Shown here piece by piece: positions 5,541 to 6,665 of a DNA stretch of 6,665 nt. The notes beneath the pieces were generated by a model that was given only the letters and a program-made list of their open reading frames with translations, did not search any database and had not been told where the DNA came from. Source of the stretch: Candidatus Babeliales bacterium (GTDB lineage Bacteria; Babelota; Babeliae; Babelales; JANWKD01); assembly GCA_025451595.1 (NCBI GenBank), contig JANWKD010000013.1:1-6665 (forward strand), in the 5' to 3' direction. A program made the position numbers and the translations under genes. Within the stretch, counting starts at the first letter, position 1, and every line of letters begins with the position of its first letter.

Positions 5541-6307
5541 ATAACCCTCTCATTTCCTGAAAATCTTGTTATAATGTGCGGTCCATTTTCCATAATAATT
5601 ATTGTATCTTCTATATGAGCAGCAAGACTCTTATCCACGGTTTTGACTGTCCAACCATCACTATCTACATAAACTTTATAACTACCCAAAGTGATCATAG
5701 GCTCAATAGCAAAGGCCATACCAGCTTTTAAGACTGGGCCATGACCAGGTTTTCCATAATTTACAATTTCAGGATCTTCATGCATTTTTTTACCAATACC
5801 GTGTCCTGCAAAATCACGAATAACACCAAATCCATGTCGTTCAACTTCATCTTGTATCGCAGCAGAAATATCCGATAACCGATTTCCCGGCACCGCTTTT
5901 TCAATTCCCTTGTCTAATGCCTGCTGTGCAACGGCAACTAATTGTTTAGTCTTAAGTTCTTGCGTTCCCACCACATAACAGCGCGCCATGTCAGCACAGT
6001 ATCCTTTCCAAGAAGCACACACGTCAACTTTCACCAAATCACCATTTTTAATACGTTTCTTTTCATGAGGAACCCCATGAACAACTTCATCATTGATGGA
6101 GATGCAGCTTACATGCTTATAGCCATGATAGCCCATTGTTTGAGATATGAGTTCATTTTTTTTTAGCTGATCCTCAATCCACTTATCAAGCTCAGCAGTG
6201 GTCACTCCCTCTTTGACAAGAGGAGCAATAGTGTGCAAGATTTCGGAAATGTATTTACCTGCGGTTTCCATTTTCTGTATTGAAAACTTATCTTTAATAG
6301 TAATCAT
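5537..6307 (-). CDS. map: Methionine aminopeptidase, type I
   Basis: Encodes 256 residues with the pita-bread metallopeptidase fold. It removes the initiator methionine from nascent proteins. All five metal ligands are visible: Asp95, Asp106, His169, Glu202 and Glu233, each exactly two positions below the E. coli numbering. The catalytic-site histidines His77 (V-V-H-G) and His176 (K-K-M-H-E-D) are also kept. There is no N-terminal zinc-finger or SH3-binding extension, so this is the short class Ia form. I chose ATG 6307 because the alignment with E. coli Map begins there (M-I-T-I-K) and it shares one base with the adk stop (TAATG). GTG 6319 would add four residues inside adk. It ends inside infA by an ATGA overlap. 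Confidence 0.97.
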   Translation of the reverse strand: MITIKDKFSIQKMETAGKYISEILHTIAPLVKEGVTTAELDKWIEDQLKKNELISQTMGYHGYKHVSCISINDEVVHGVPHEKKRIKNGDLVKVDVCASWKGYCADMARCYVVGTQELKTKQLVAVAQQALDKGIEKAVPGNRLSDISAAIQDEVERHGFGVIRDFAGHGIGKKMHEDPEIVNYGKPGHGPVLKAGMAFAIEPMITLGSYKVYVDSDGWTVKTVDKSLAAHIEDTIIIMENGPHIITRFSGNERVI

Positions 6308-6665
6308 TAACTCACGCACATTACTTTTTTAAAGTCTTCAAATACGTCATGCAATGATCGATCACCATCAATCTCATGAACTTGATATCCTGTTGTTTTA
6401 TAATAATTTATCAAACCATCTGCGTGCATATGATACGTTTGAATACGGTCTAACACCGTATCCTTTGCATCATCAGCCCTTTTGATCAAGGAAGTATTGC
6501 ATTTATCACAAACTAACCCTTGCTTAGGCACTAACTCTGAATTTTCTTTCAAAGAATATACCGATTGACAATCTACATTCTGACACACATAGCGATCAAG
6601 TAGCCTATGGACTACGCTTGCATCTGATAAAGAAATCTTAATCACATTCATAGAACAAAATGATA
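6307..6665 (-). CDS. adk: Adenylate kinase, C-terminal part (5' end beyond the window)
   Basis: There are 118 codons to the stop, and the frame stays open to the window edge. The ATG at 6651 is internal, since the sequence begins in the middle of the core (V-I-K-I-S-L-S-D, equivalent to the strand before the LID). The LID domain carries four cysteines: Cys23, Cys28, Cys48 and Cys51, counted from that ATG. This indicates a structural zinc site as in Gram-positive and many other bacterial enzymes. The first pair is spaced C-x4-C rather than the usual C-x2-C. Downstream, L-I-K-R-A-D-D and D-R-I-Q-T-Y keep the substrate-binding Arg/Asp residues of the family. The enzyme interconverts ATP and AMP with two ADP. 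The usual neighbour upstream would be secY, outside this window. Confidence 0.95.
   Translation of the reverse strand, partial: SFCSMNVIKISLSDASVVHRLLDRYVCQNVDCQSVYSLKENSELVPKQGLVCDKCNTSLIKRADDAKDTVLDRIQTYHMHADGLINYYKTTGYQVHEIDGDRSLHDVFEDFKKVMCVS

Overview
The window looks like an AT-rich bacterial chromosome with a compact, probably reduced genome. The right two thirds (about 2025-6665, all minus strand) is the distal part of a canonical ribosomal-protein superoperon (spc/alpha end). In transcription order it reads adk (5' end outside the window) - map - infA - rpmJ - rpsM - rpsK - rpsD - rpoA - rplQ - a stand-alone NifU C-terminal-domain gene. Spacings are short: adk/map share one base (TAATG), map/infA overlap in ATGA, and the other gaps are about 6-34 bp. 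This is a housekeeping block for translation initiation, nascent-chain processing, ribosome assembly and transcription, with an Fe-S cluster protein appended. TGA is used as a stop (map), so the standard bacterial code fits.

The left third (1-2024) is accessory in character. A plus-strand pair encodes a DUF1653 protein (190-501) and an XRE/HigA-like helix-turn-helix protein that is interrupted by an in-frame TAA (516-857). Four bases beyond it, convergent, lies a minus-strand remnant (862-1079). It joins a signal peptide and the first residues of a secreted S41-peptidase-like protein to that protein's C-terminal tail in another frame, so the middle of the gene has been lost. Next comes a macro-domain gene (1183-1926, minus strand) with an N-terminal export signal and its own near-consensus sigma70-type promoter (1970-1998). 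It is therefore probably not simply read through from the ribosomal operon.

The taxon cannot be fixed from this sequence. AT richness, a secreted macro domain, gene remnants, an S4 lacking its usual N-terminus and a C-terminally acidic RpoA are compatible with a host-associated lineage such as Candidatus Dependentiae (TM6), but that is an inference. The points of most interest are the exported macro domain with a substituted catalytic-loop residue, the two adjacent broken genes, the trimmed S4, and the acidic RpoA tail encoded by an 18-bp tandem repeat.
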